Shown piece by piece: positions 7,192-14,851 of a stretch of 28,519 nt of DNA. Source of the DNA: Gammaproteobacteria bacterium (GTDB lineage Bacteria; Pseudomonadota; Gammaproteobacteria; Steroidobacterales; Rariloculaceae); the NCBI GenBank assembly GCA_017577365.1, contig PKRJ01000051.1, positions 1 through 28,519 of the forward strand, read 5' to 3'. The notes under the pieces were generated by a model. The model ran no database searches. It saw only the letters and a list, made by a program, of their open reading frames with translations, and was not told where the DNA came from. Every line of letters begins with the position of its first letter. Position 1 is the stretch's first letter. The position numbers were made by a program, and so were the translations under genes.

Positions 7192-8445
7192 ATGGATCGT
7201 GAGCTTCCGCTGTTTCGCGCCGCCGCGGTCGACGCGAAACGCACGTCGGCGCTCGGCAGCATCGTGTTGGCGCAGCCGTTATCGTTCGGCGTCGGCACGA
7301 CGGCGGCATTCGCCGTGGCCGCCGTCATCGCCGGCTTCTTCGTTTGGGGCACGTATACGAAGCACATGACGCTCGGCGGCCGGCTCGTGCCGAATCTCGG
7401 CGTCATCGACGTGCACGCGCCTCAGACCGGCACGGTCATCGAGAAGCACGTCGCCGAAGGCGATCGCGTCGCGCAAGGCGAGGCACTCTTCGTGATCTCG
7501 AGCGAGCGCTCGAGCCGCGCGCTCGGCGCGACACGCGAGCTCGTCGGCGCTGAGCTCGAGCGGCGGCTCGCGCTTCTCGAGGAACAGGTTCGAAAGCTTC
7601 GCGAGCTCGAGCGGACCGAGCGGGCATCGCTCGAGGGAATGATCGCGACGCTCGAGTCGGAGCTCGAAGACCTCGCAGCGATCGAGGAGAGTCAGTCGGC
7701 CCGCGTCGAGCTCGCCGTGCAGGTCGCCGCGCGCTACGAGCGGCTTCGCGGGGAAGGGTTCGTCTCCGAGGAGCAGCTCATCGCGAGGCGCGAGGCGCTG
7801 CTGGAGCAGCAGTCACGGTTGACGCAGCTCGAGCGCGAGCGTACGAGCATCGAGCGCCGTCTCGCGGAGCTCGGCAGCGAGCTTCTTGCGCTTCCGCTCG
7901 AGTACGGGAACCGCATCGCGGAGCTCGAGCAGGCGATAGCGGCCACGCGCCAGGAGCTCGCCGACAACGAGGTCGCGCGGCTCGTCACCGTCACGGCGCC
8001 CGCGCCCGGTATCGCGACGGCCGTCCGCGTCGAGGTCGGTCAGTCCGTCGCGAGCTCGGGCACCCTCGTCTCGATCGTCCCCGAAGGCTCTCGCCTCGAA
8101 GCGAAGCTCTACGCCCCGAGCCGAGCGGTCGGCTTCATCGACGTCGGCGACGACGTGCGGCTCCGCTACGACGCGTATCCGTACCAGAAGTTCGGGCATC
8201 AGCCGGGCAAAGTCACGTCGGTCTCGCGCACGGCGCTCGTCGCGTCCGGCGGTCCGAGCGCCTCGAGCGCCGAGCCGTTGTACGAGATCACGGTCGAGCT
8301 CGAATCGCAGACGATGACGGCTTACGGCGAGCCGCGGCCGCTCCTCCCCGGCATGACCGTCGAGGCGGACGTGCTGCTCGAGAGCCGGCGTTTGTACGAG
8401 TGGGCCCTCGAGCCGCTCTATACGCTGACGAGCAAAGTCCGCTAG
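7192..8445 (+). CDS. HlyD-family periplasmic adaptor (CvaA-like membrane fusion protein)
   Basis: With start ATG 7192 the protein has 417 residues and begins MDRELPLFRAAAVDAKR, followed by GSIVLAQPLSF and one membrane helix (about 38-57, ending GFFVWGTYTKH). This is the usual opening of CvaA-type adaptors. The first half of the lipoyl domain (DVHAPQTGTVIEKHVAEGDRV) is followed by a long coiled coil rich in Glu, Arg and Leu, the second lipoyl half (VTAPAPGIATAVRVEVGQSV) and a beta-barrel region (LEAKLYAPSRAVGFI, VRLRYDAYPYQKFG). It should bridge the C39 ABC exporter to an outer-membrane TolC-like channel, which is not in the window. An in-frame ATG at 7099 exists, but its extra 31 residues look non-conserved. 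The stop overlaps the convergent rhomboid gene by 4 bases. Confidence 0.93.
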   Translation: MDRELPLFRAAAVDAKRTSALGSIVLAQPLSFGVGTTAAFAVAAVIAGFFVWGTYTKHMTLGGRLVPNLGVIDVHAPQTGTVIEKHVAEGDRVAQGEALFVISSERSSRALGATRELVGAELERRLALLEEQVRKLRELERTERASLEGMIATLESELEDLAAIEESQSARVELAVQVAARYERLRGEGFVSEEQLIARREALLEQQSRLTQLERERTSIERRLAELGSELLALPLEYGNRIAELEQAIAATRQELADNEVARLVTVTAPAPGIATAVRVEVGQSVASSGTLVSIVPEGSRLEAKLYAPSRAVGFIDVGDDVRLRYDAYPYQKFGHQPGKVTSVSRTALVASGGPSASSAEPLYEITVELESQTMTAYGEPRPLLPGMTVEADVLLESRRLYEWALEPLYTLTSKVR

Positions 8446-10031
8446 CCGGTCTCGGTCTCTGCCGGGGGCGTCGGGTCGCCGCCGAGTCGCGCATCGATCG
8501 CATGCAATCGCTCGGCGGACCGCTCCGGTGCGAGCGAGATCACGCGCTCGAGCTTACGCCGCGCAAGCTCGAGCCGCGCGCGATCGGGCGACTCGTCTTC
8601 GAGCAGCCGGTCGACGGTGAACTCGAGCATGTCCGCGTAGCGCACGAAGGCGATGCCGTCGCTCGGCGAGCGCTCGTCGGCGAGCACGCGATCGATCAAA
8701 GCCTCACGGTACGTGACCGGATCGTAGGCTTTGTTTGTCGCATAGAGCATCCCGAAGCTCGCCGAGTAGACGACGAGCAGACCGGCGAGGATGACTTGCC
8801 GCAAGAGGCTTGCCTCACCGAGCGAGTCCATCGTTCGGTTACGCGCCAGCAGTGCGGCAGAGAGCAGTCCCGTCAGGAAGCCGCCTATGTGAGCGAAGAC
8901 GTCGACGCTCTGATGCCAAAATCCATAGGCAAGATCGACGAGAAGGCTGCAATAGAAAATCCAGAAGAACCTGTGCCCTCTGACTTGCAGCGGTAAATGA
9001 TCCAGATACTTGAGGCGGATGTAGATGAACGCGCCGATCAGGCCGTACACGCCGCCCGAGGCGCCCACGCTCACGATGTACCGCGACCACTCTATCGAGC
9101 CGAAAGCCGAGCACAACGCACCCCCGAGCGCGGACGCGAGGAATATCACCGACACGTTGAGCTTCCTGACGACCGGCTCGAGCAGCGAGCCGATCAGAAT
9201 CGTCATGCAGACGTTGGCCCAGAGGTGCAGCAGCGATACGTGCGCGAACGCGGCCGTGGCCAACCTGAAGTGCTCGCCGGACGCGAGCAGATAACCGCTC
9301 AAGCCTCCGATTCGGAGAAACTCGTATCCGGCGCTCGCTTCGCTCGGGCCGACCATCGCGCGATAAAGCGCGTTCGCGGCTTCCTCGCCCTGATCCATGA
9401 AGGCCCAATGAACGGCGTACGCGATGACCAGTGATGCGGCGATCGTCAACGCGGCCGGTTGCAACTGCCCGAAACGACGCGCAACCGCTTGCCGGTCTTT
9501 CAGCTTATCGTCGCCGCCTTCATGGCGGACGACCGCGCGCCGCATCGCCTCGACGAATCCGCGGATATCCTCCCCGCTCGCAAACGCCGCTCCCGGAATC
9601 GGCTCGAAGCCGTGCTTGCGGAAAGCAAGGCAGACGGCGCCTCGCATGGGATCTTTCCTGTATTTGTGCTCGACCCAGTAGAGGTCGGAGAGCGGATAGG
9701 CCTTGTGCTCCTGCGGGTTCGTCCATTTCGGCAGGAACACGACGTCGCCTTCGACTCGCAGGGCGGTCGCCGACACGGCATAGTTGCGCAGAACCCGGCA
9801 TAGCCAACCGAGCAGTACGACGCAGACCAGCGCTGCGGCGAGGAACCAGGCGCCGGCGGCCGTTCCTCCGAGCAGCCAGGCGATCAGACCAAGCGCCGTA
9901 CCGGCCACGACGGTCAAGACGATGCGCTGCACGACGGTCCGCCTGGCTGGGGACGTGCTCAGCGGAAACTCGAGAGTATCGGTCGCAGCGATCGGCCGTT
10001 CCTCTCGCGCAAGATCGCCGACACTGACCAT
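8442..10031 (-). CDS. Rhomboid-family intramembrane serine protease with N-terminal cytoplasmic domain
   Basis: This 529-residue membrane protein has rhomboid hallmarks. These are HVSLLHLWAN (His264, His269, Asn273) in the second core helix, the catalytic GASGG with Ser325, and the catalytic His381 in FAHIGGFLTGLL. Two N-terminal helices (about 33-80) and a PH-like soluble segment (about 85-170, LRVEGDVVFLPKW) precede the core. A charged TPR-like helical tail (about 455-520) follows it. Rhomboids cut transmembrane helices of substrates. It lies 5 bases after the small peptide gene, whose stop region supplies the GAAGG ribosome site. It converges on the HlyD-like gene, so a role in the neighbouring export system is plausible but unproven. 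Confidence 0.93.
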   Translation of the reverse strand: MVSVGDLAREERPIAATDTLEFPLSTSPARRTVVQRIVLTVVAGTALGLIAWLLGGTAAGAWFLAAALVCVVLLGWLCRVLRNYAVSATALRVEGDVVFLPKWTNPQEHKAYPLSDLYWVEHKYRKDPMRGAVCLAFRKHGFEPIPGAAFASGEDIRGFVEAMRRAVVRHEGGDDKLKDRQAVARRFGQLQPAALTIAASLVIAYAVHWAFMDQGEEAANALYRAMVGPSEASAGYEFLRIGGLSGYLLASGEHFRLATAAFAHVSLLHLWANVCMTILIGSLLEPVVRKLNVSVIFLASALGGALCSAFGSIEWSRYIVSVGASGGVYGLIGAFIYIRLKYLDHLPLQVRGHRFFWIFYCSLLVDLAYGFWHQSVDVFAHIGGFLTGLLSAALLARNRTMDSLGEASLLRQVILAGLLVVYSASFGMLYATNKAYDPVTYREALIDRVLADERSPSDGIAFVRYADMLEFTVDRLLEDESPDRARLELARRKLERVISLAPERSAERLHAIDARLGGDPTPPAETETG

Positions 10032-10036
10032 CGCCT

Positions 10037-10234
10037 TCAGCAGCCGACGGACAACAGAACGCGCAGCTCGTCTTCACCGAGCTCCAACATTTTCTCGAGC
10101 TCGGGCAGGTCGGCCTCGAAACGAGGCGACGCGACGGGATTCGATTCCATCGACACGGCAGGTTTCCGCATCGCGAAAGCGCGTGTATTGCTCGTCGTGC
10201 TCACCAAGCTCTCGTCGCTTCGGTCGTACGTCAT
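10037..10234 (-). CDS. Small 65-residue peptide ending in Gly-Cys, upstream of rhomboid gene
   Basis: I do not recognise a family. The N-terminal part is polar and disordered-looking (MTYDRSDESLVSTTSNTRAF). The C-terminal third, DLPELEKMLELGEDELRVLL, should form an acidic amphipathic helix and is followed by SVGC at the very C-terminus. The helix-then-small-residue layout recalls leader peptides recognised by C39 transporters, but there is no true GG and nothing after Cys, so a precursor role is uncertain. It could instead be a regulator or a lipid-modified or crosslinked peptide. It shares a transcript with the rhomboid gene (5-base gap). An in-frame ATG at 10336 would extend it to 99 residues; neither start has a strong ribosome site. 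Confidence 0.5.
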   Translation of the reverse strand: MTYDRSDESLVSTTSNTRAFAMRKPAVSMESNPVASPRFEADLPELEKMLELGEDELRVLLSVGC

Positions 10235-10499
10235 CTTCTGGAACTTCGTGAGATAGACGCTGACCCACGTCACTGTGCCGAGATTCCCGCTCTCGACGCC
10301 GCCCCGTTTCTCGCGAGTTCGGGCCGATAAGCGCATTAGGTTGGAGACCGAGCCCGCTTAAGCTCCATCGCAACGAGCAAGACCGGTATTTCCGTATGTG
10401 GCATATCCGTGTTGTCGCGAGTATACCATACGGCCGTTCCGCTTCGGCGGGAATCCGTTTTCGATCCCGCACGCGGCGCTCGCCGCCCGGAGCGCAGCG

Positions 10500-10901
10500 A
10501 TGAGCGGGCACAATCGCGAGTCCGCTCGGCTCATCGACACGATCCGCGCAACCTTCGAGTCTTACGTGGCGGCCCAGAGCCGCGACGCGAAGGCGACCCT
10601 CGAGCACTTCCACCGGAGCTCGCCGACGTACGAGTCGGCGCGCGAGATGCTTCATCAGCTCTTCTTGAACTACAAGCTGAGGTGCGCGCTGGAGACCGTC
10701 GACGTCGTCGGCATGGACGAGTCCTACGTCTATGCTCGCGTGCGCCAGCGGACCGAGAAAGTGGAAGGTCCGGCGTTCCGCGACAACGTCACGGACGTGC
10801 TGATCGTGCTACGCGAGGACGAAGGCGCTTGGAAGATCTGGAACCAGGCGCTGTTGAGCGTCGAAGCGGCACCGGCACGGGAGGCAGCCGGTGGCGAGTG
10901 A
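10500..10901 (+). CDS. NTF2-like (SnoaL-type) protein
   Basis: The 133-residue protein fits the small cone-shaped NTF2/SnoaL fold. An N-terminal helix (SARLIDTIRATFESYVAAQ) leads into KATLEHFHRSSPTY, then alternating strands such as LRCALETVDVVGMDESYVYARVRQRTEK and VTDVLIVLREDEGAWKIWNQ, which is the usual terminal sheet. Such proteins are small enzymes or binding modules; no catalytic residues can be assigned here. GGAG lies 9 bases before the ATG. It overlaps the next hydrolase gene by 11 bases, indicating a coupled pair. It is divergent from the peptide-rhomboid unit, with a shared promoter region at about 10340-10495. Confidence 0.85.
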   Translation: MSGHNRESARLIDTIRATFESYVAAQSRDAKATLEHFHRSSPTYESAREMLHQLFLNYKLRCALETVDVVGMDESYVYARVRQRTEKVEGPAFRDNVTDVLIVLREDEGAWKIWNQALLSVEAAPAREAAGGE

Positions 10902-12285
10902 CCCGAGACAAAGGATCGACGCGAGCGGGCTTCGGAGCTCGCTAGAGAGCTTTCTCGCGCAAGTTCGTCGCGAGACCAAAGTGCCCGGCATCGCCGTCGC
11001 CGTCAGCATCGAAGGTGTTCGCATAGGCGCAAGCGCCGGCGTGGTCGCGCTCGATCGGGACGAGCCGATCACGACCGCAACGCCTTTCCATCTCGGCTGT
11101 ATCACGAAGCTCCTCTTGGCGATCGTCGTGCTCGAGCTCGCGTGGCAAAGGCAGCTCGATCTGAACGTGCCGATCGAGGATTATCTACCGGAGCTGCGCG
11201 GCACGATTCACGGCAAGACCGTCACGTTGAGTCATCTGTTGTCGCACACGAGCGGCTACCGGGGCCTCAACGTCATGGAGCCGGGCACGCTCTCGATGCG
11301 CTGGGACGATCTCGTCGAGCACCTTGGCTCGGCGCCCCAGCATTTCACACCGGGAACCGTCTTCAGCTACGAGCACAGCGAGAGCGTCGTCGTCGGCGAG
11401 ATCGTCCGCCGCGTGACCGGCGAAAGCGCGACCGCGCTGATCTCGGAAACGATCTTCGCGCGGCTCGGCCTTACGCCGCACACGCTCGGCAACGGCGACG
11501 CGCCCTTCGCCGCCGGTCAGCACGTGCTCGATCCATCGACGCGGCGGTTCAAGCAGGTCCGATGGTCGGACCTCGCCGCGGCCGGCGTGAGCGCCCTTCC
11601 GCCCGAATGGGAGGCCGCGTTCTCCAGGCACGCGCTCTCTGTCGAAGCGTTGGTCTCGATCGCCGAGCTCGTCATGGGACAACACGGCTCGCTCCTGCGT
11701 CGCGCGCCGCTGTCGGCCGCGACGGTGAGCTTGCTGCAAAGTCCGGCCGTCGAGATCGTGCCCGTCATCGGCGGCGCGCTCGCGGAAACGCTGCCCGCGA
11801 CTTTCGGGCTCGGGGCGTCGCGCTGGCGGGACGGCTTCTGCGGCATCGCCGGAGCCACGTACGGCCAGTGTCAGGGTTTCCGCTTCGACGCCCGTACCGG
11901 CATCGCGGTCGCCGTCGGCATCAACGCCCAGCAGCGTTACCTGCGTGATCTCGTGATCGGCCGGATCTGCGAAACGCTCGCGAGCGCCGCCTCGGCGCCG
12001 CAAGCCGCGCCGGCGGATTTCCCGTTCGAGGACGTCGTCGGCGAATATCACGGCGCTCGAAACGATCGGCTATTCGCCGACGTCGACGATGGCCGGCTCG
12101 TGCTCGTCCTGGAGTCCGGCGCGATGCCGATGAAGCTTCGTGCGGAGATCATCCGAGCGCCGGACGGGCGGCTCGTGCTGAGCTCGCCCGCTCCGGATCT
12201 CTCTGTCGGCGTGTTCCGCACCGACGACGACGATTTCGGCATCATGATCGGCGTCTCGGCCTATCGGCGCGTGCGGCGCGTATGA
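10891..12285 (+). CDS. Beta-lactamase-fold hydrolase with Cys in place of the catalytic Ser (CITK)
   Basis: This 464-residue protein begins at GTG 10891, with GGGAGG about 6 bases upstream. The fold is clear from VPGIAVAVSIEG, FHLGCITKLL (residues 66-75), VTLSHLLSHTSGYRG (111-125) and a DVVGEYHG start of the C-terminal barrel. The SxxK serine is Cys70 with Lys73 kept. The YxN triad is changed to Tyr160-Glu-His162. The third motif region (GIAGATYGQCQGF) lacks the usual His-x-Gly. It may thus be a cysteine enzyme or a non-catalytic binding relative. It shares the Cys substitution with the hydrolase next to the C39 exporter, which suggests related tasks. It is translationally coupled to the NTF2-like gene. 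Confidence 0.88.
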   Translation: MASDPRQRIDASGLRSSLESFLAQVRRETKVPGIAVAVSIEGVRIGASAGVVALDRDEPITTATPFHLGCITKLLLAIVVLELAWQRQLDLNVPIEDYLPELRGTIHGKTVTLSHLLSHTSGYRGLNVMEPGTLSMRWDDLVEHLGSAPQHFTPGTVFSYEHSESVVVGEIVRRVTGESATALISETIFARLGLTPHTLGNGDAPFAAGQHVLDPSTRRFKQVRWSDLAAAGVSALPPEWEAAFSRHALSVEALVSIAELVMGQHGSLLRRAPLSAATVSLLQSPAVEIVPVIGGALAETLPATFGLGASRWRDGFCGIAGATYGQCQGFRFDARTGIAVAVGINAQQRYLRDLVIGRICETLASAASAPQAAPADFPFEDVVGEYHGARNDRLFADVDDGRLVLVLESGAMPMKLRAEIIRAPDGRLVLSSPAPDLSVGVFRTDDDDFGIMIGVSAYRRVRRV

Positions 12286-12345
12286 CCGCTTCGGCTCGCT
12301 AATAGCCGTGCGCTTCGAGGGCGAGGATCCGGCGGCGCCCGCACC

Positions 12346-14649
12346 TCACCGCGTGCCGTCGCTGCGCAAGGCCGACCGCTCGAGCTCCACGGAAAGGGCC
12401 TCCGCCGCCGCGTTGCCCGGCGAGATCACGGCGAGCCGACGAGCCCATTCGAGAGCCTTCGACGCATTCCCGCGATCGCGCTCCATCGTCGCGAGCGCGT
12501 GCAGCGCCGGCGCGTAGGCCGGGAACCGTCCGGCGACTTCCTCGAGACGAGCGATCGCCGCCTCGCGCCGTCCGAGCGCGTCGAGCCCCAATCCGGTCGC
12601 GTACGCGTAGTGGGGATTGCGCGGCGCCAACGAGGCCGCCTTCTCGAGCGCGCCCAGAGCCTCTTCGCGTCGGCCCGCTCGCGTCAACGCGAGCCCCAGG
12701 GCGTAGTGAAGCTCGGGCGCTTCCGGGTTGCGCTCGATCCCCTCGCGAAGCACGGCCTCCGCGGCTCGTTCGTTTTCGCCAAGACGATGTAGATCCGACA
12801 GGTTCACGTACGATGCCGCAAAGGCGGGCTCGCGTGAGATCGCCTCCCGAAACGCGGCTTCGGCTTCGTCGACGCGTCCCATTCGCATGAGCATCGCGCC
12901 GCGGTTCAGCCACCCTTCCGGGCGATCGAGATCGAGCGTCTGCACGGCCAGATACTCTTCGAGCGCCGCGTCGAGATCGTTGCGCCGCCGGTCGCTCAGG
13001 AGATGCCGATCGGCGACGAGCGCTTCCGCCGCGGCCAGTCGCAGCGCCTTGAGCGGATGGTCTAGGAAACGCTGAAGCAGCGAGACACGCGTCCGCTCGG
13101 GCAATGCCGTCGCCGAATCGATCGCCGCGAGCTGCACGAGCGGATCATCGTCCTCGAGCGCGCGCAAGACCAGGTCTTCGGTTCCCGCGTCCGGCTGCTC
13201 CGCAAGGAGCGCGACCGCGGTCGCACGCGCGATCCCCGGAACGGAAGGATCGTTGACGACCCGCCGCAGCTTCGGCAGGCGGTCGAGCGAGTACCTGCGA
13301 CCCGCCGCAATCGCCTCGCCGTAATGAAACTGCCCGCTGCGCCCTCGCGGAAACCACTCCGCGACACGCTCGGCCGCCCACTGCGCCGACTCGTCCGAAT
13401 GACACGCGTTGCACGCATTCGGCGTGCCGAGCGCCAAGGTCAGGTCGGGACGCGGCACCCTCAGGCTGTGATCGCGGCGCGGGTCGACCACCATGTAGCT
13501 CTTCGCCGGCATGTGGCAATCCACGCAGAAGCTGCCGGACGAGCTCGGCGGGTGGCGGTGATGGTCCGGCGTATCGAAAGTGCTCGACGCATGGCAGCGC
13601 GTGCAGAGCGCGTTGCCTTCGGTCACCAGCGTCGCCGCATGTGGCTCGTGACAGTCGCTGCACGTCACGCCGGCCCGATGCATCGCGCTCTGCGCGAACG
13701 AGCCGTACTCGAACACTTCGTCGAGGATCTGCCCGTCGTCGTGATACAGGCCGCGCTCCAAGCGCGCGGGCACGACCTGATCGAGCAGCCGCGCGGCCGC
13801 AACGAGCGGCTCGGCAATCTGTGCGCGCCGGCTGTGGCAGAGCGCGCAAGTTTCGATCTCGGCTTGGCCGTTACCGACGCGTGCGAGCATCGCCGTATGC
13901 GACTCGGGAGCGAAGGTCCACGCACGCTCGTTCGAGCCGTAGGCCATCGCGACCTTCTCCGGAGCCTCGACGTGCGCGCTGCCCGGCCCGTGGCACGCCT
14001 CGCAATCCACGTCGATGCTCGCCCACGCGGTCGCATACGCATCGCCGGTCGGCTCGTAGCGCTTCTCGAGGCTCGTCGAATGGCATGCGGCGCAGCGCGA
14101 ATTCCAGTTGAACGCCGAGGCGCTCCAGTGCAGCGCGTCCCCGGCACGTATGTGCTCGTCCGGATAAAGATCGAACCAACGCTGCCCGCCTTCGTCTCGC
14201 GGCCGCGAGTCCCACGCGATCGTCAGCGCCTGCAAGCGTCCGCCGCCGACGTCGACGAGATATTGCTGAAGCGGCTCGACGCCGAAGACGTGCGTCACCC
14301 TGAACTCGCCGAGCATCCCGCCCGGACCTTCGGTGCGCACGAAGAACGCGCCGTCTCGTTTGAAGAAGCGCGTCTCGATGCCGTCGTGCACGATGCTCGC
14401 GTCATCGAAATCGCCGAGCACCGTATCCGTGCGCGCCGGCTGCATGGCGAGATCATGGTGAGAGTTCCGCCAGAGCTCGGCCTCGCGCGCATGGCACGCG
14501 GCGCAGGCTTCTCCGCCGACGTAATGCGCTTCGGCGGACCGGGCAACCGTGTGGGCGTCGCCGTTGCCGTCGGAATCCCGACTGCAGCCGGCCGCGAGAC
14601 CGACCATCGCGGCCGCGAACGCAGCTCGTCCCGCCAGGCTCGATCTCAC
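12346..14649 (-). CDS. Octaheme c-type cytochrome lipoprotein with C-terminal TPR domain
   Basis: The 767-residue protein starts at a GTG (14649) with a signal peptide and lipobox LAAGC (Cys22), so it is probably anchored on the periplasmic side. Eight CxxCH heme sites occur at about residues 49, 186, 216, 268, 330, 349, 375 and 413, the seventh in CVDCHMPAK. A HEAT-like stretch (about 440-560) and several TPR units (about 580-750, e.g. GWLNRGAMLMRMGRVDEAEAAFREA) follow. This architecture belongs to multiheme cytochromes of the c554/NrfA-related pool fused to TPRs. The electron donor and substrate are unknown. No other redox gene adjoins it, so its partners must be elsewhere or recruited through the TPRs. 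Confidence 0.93.
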   Translation of the reverse strand: MRSSLAGRAAFAAAMVGLAAGCSRDSDGNGDAHTVARSAEAHYVGGEACAACHAREAELWRNSHHDLAMQPARTDTVLGDFDDASIVHDGIETRFFKRDGAFFVRTEGPGGMLGEFRVTHVFGVEPLQQYLVDVGGGRLQALTIAWDSRPRDEGGQRWFDLYPDEHIRAGDALHWSASAFNWNSRCAACHSTSLEKRYEPTGDAYATAWASIDVDCEACHGPGSAHVEAPEKVAMAYGSNERAWTFAPESHTAMLARVGNGQAEIETCALCHSRRAQIAEPLVAAARLLDQVVPARLERGLYHDDGQILDEVFEYGSFAQSAMHRAGVTCSDCHEPHAATLVTEGNALCTRCHASSTFDTPDHHRHPPSSSGSFCVDCHMPAKSYMVVDPRRDHSLRVPRPDLTLALGTPNACNACHSDESAQWAAERVAEWFPRGRSGQFHYGEAIAAGRRYSLDRLPKLRRVVNDPSVPGIARATAVALLAEQPDAGTEDLVLRALEDDDPLVQLAAIDSATALPERTRVSLLQRFLDHPLKALRLAAAEALVADRHLLSDRRRNDLDAALEEYLAVQTLDLDRPEGWLNRGAMLMRMGRVDEAEAAFREAISREPAFAASYVNLSDLHRLGENERAAEAVLREGIERNPEAPELHYALGLALTRAGRREEALGALEKAASLAPRNPHYAYATGLGLDALGRREAAIARLEEVAGRFPAYAPALHALATMERDRGNASKALEWARRLAVISPGNAAAEALSVELERSALRSDGTR

Positions 14650-14796
14650 CTCGCCCGCCTTCCCTCGCCCGCCATATGGAGCTGCGTCAGGTTATCTACA
14701 CCGGCATCGGGCGACAACGTGTCGGCGTGATTGCACGCTCGACGCCCCCCGCACCGGCGATGCGGCTTCCTCTCTAAAGGCGAGCAAGGCTCGACC

Positions 14797-14832
14797 GCGC
14801 GACTGCGGTCGCGCAATCGCGCGAACGATTGC
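14797..14832 (-). terminator. Tandem hairpins downstream of the sulfatase gene
   Basis: Two perfect 7-bp stems lie side by side 20-55 bases after the sulfatase stop: GCGCGAC-TGCG-GTCGCGC (14797-14814) and GCAATCG-CGCGAA-CGATTGC (14813-14832). They share two bases and could be alternatives. There is no U-tract, so a factor-independent terminator is not certain; they may instead protect the mRNA 3' end. Confidence 0.35.
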
Positions 14833-14851
14833 GGAGCGCGCCTGCGACTCG

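Noticed and set aside
10398..10499. Longer start of the NTF2-like gene
   Set aside because: The added residues do not fit the fold, and the GGAG-preceded ATG at 10500 is at the expected position.
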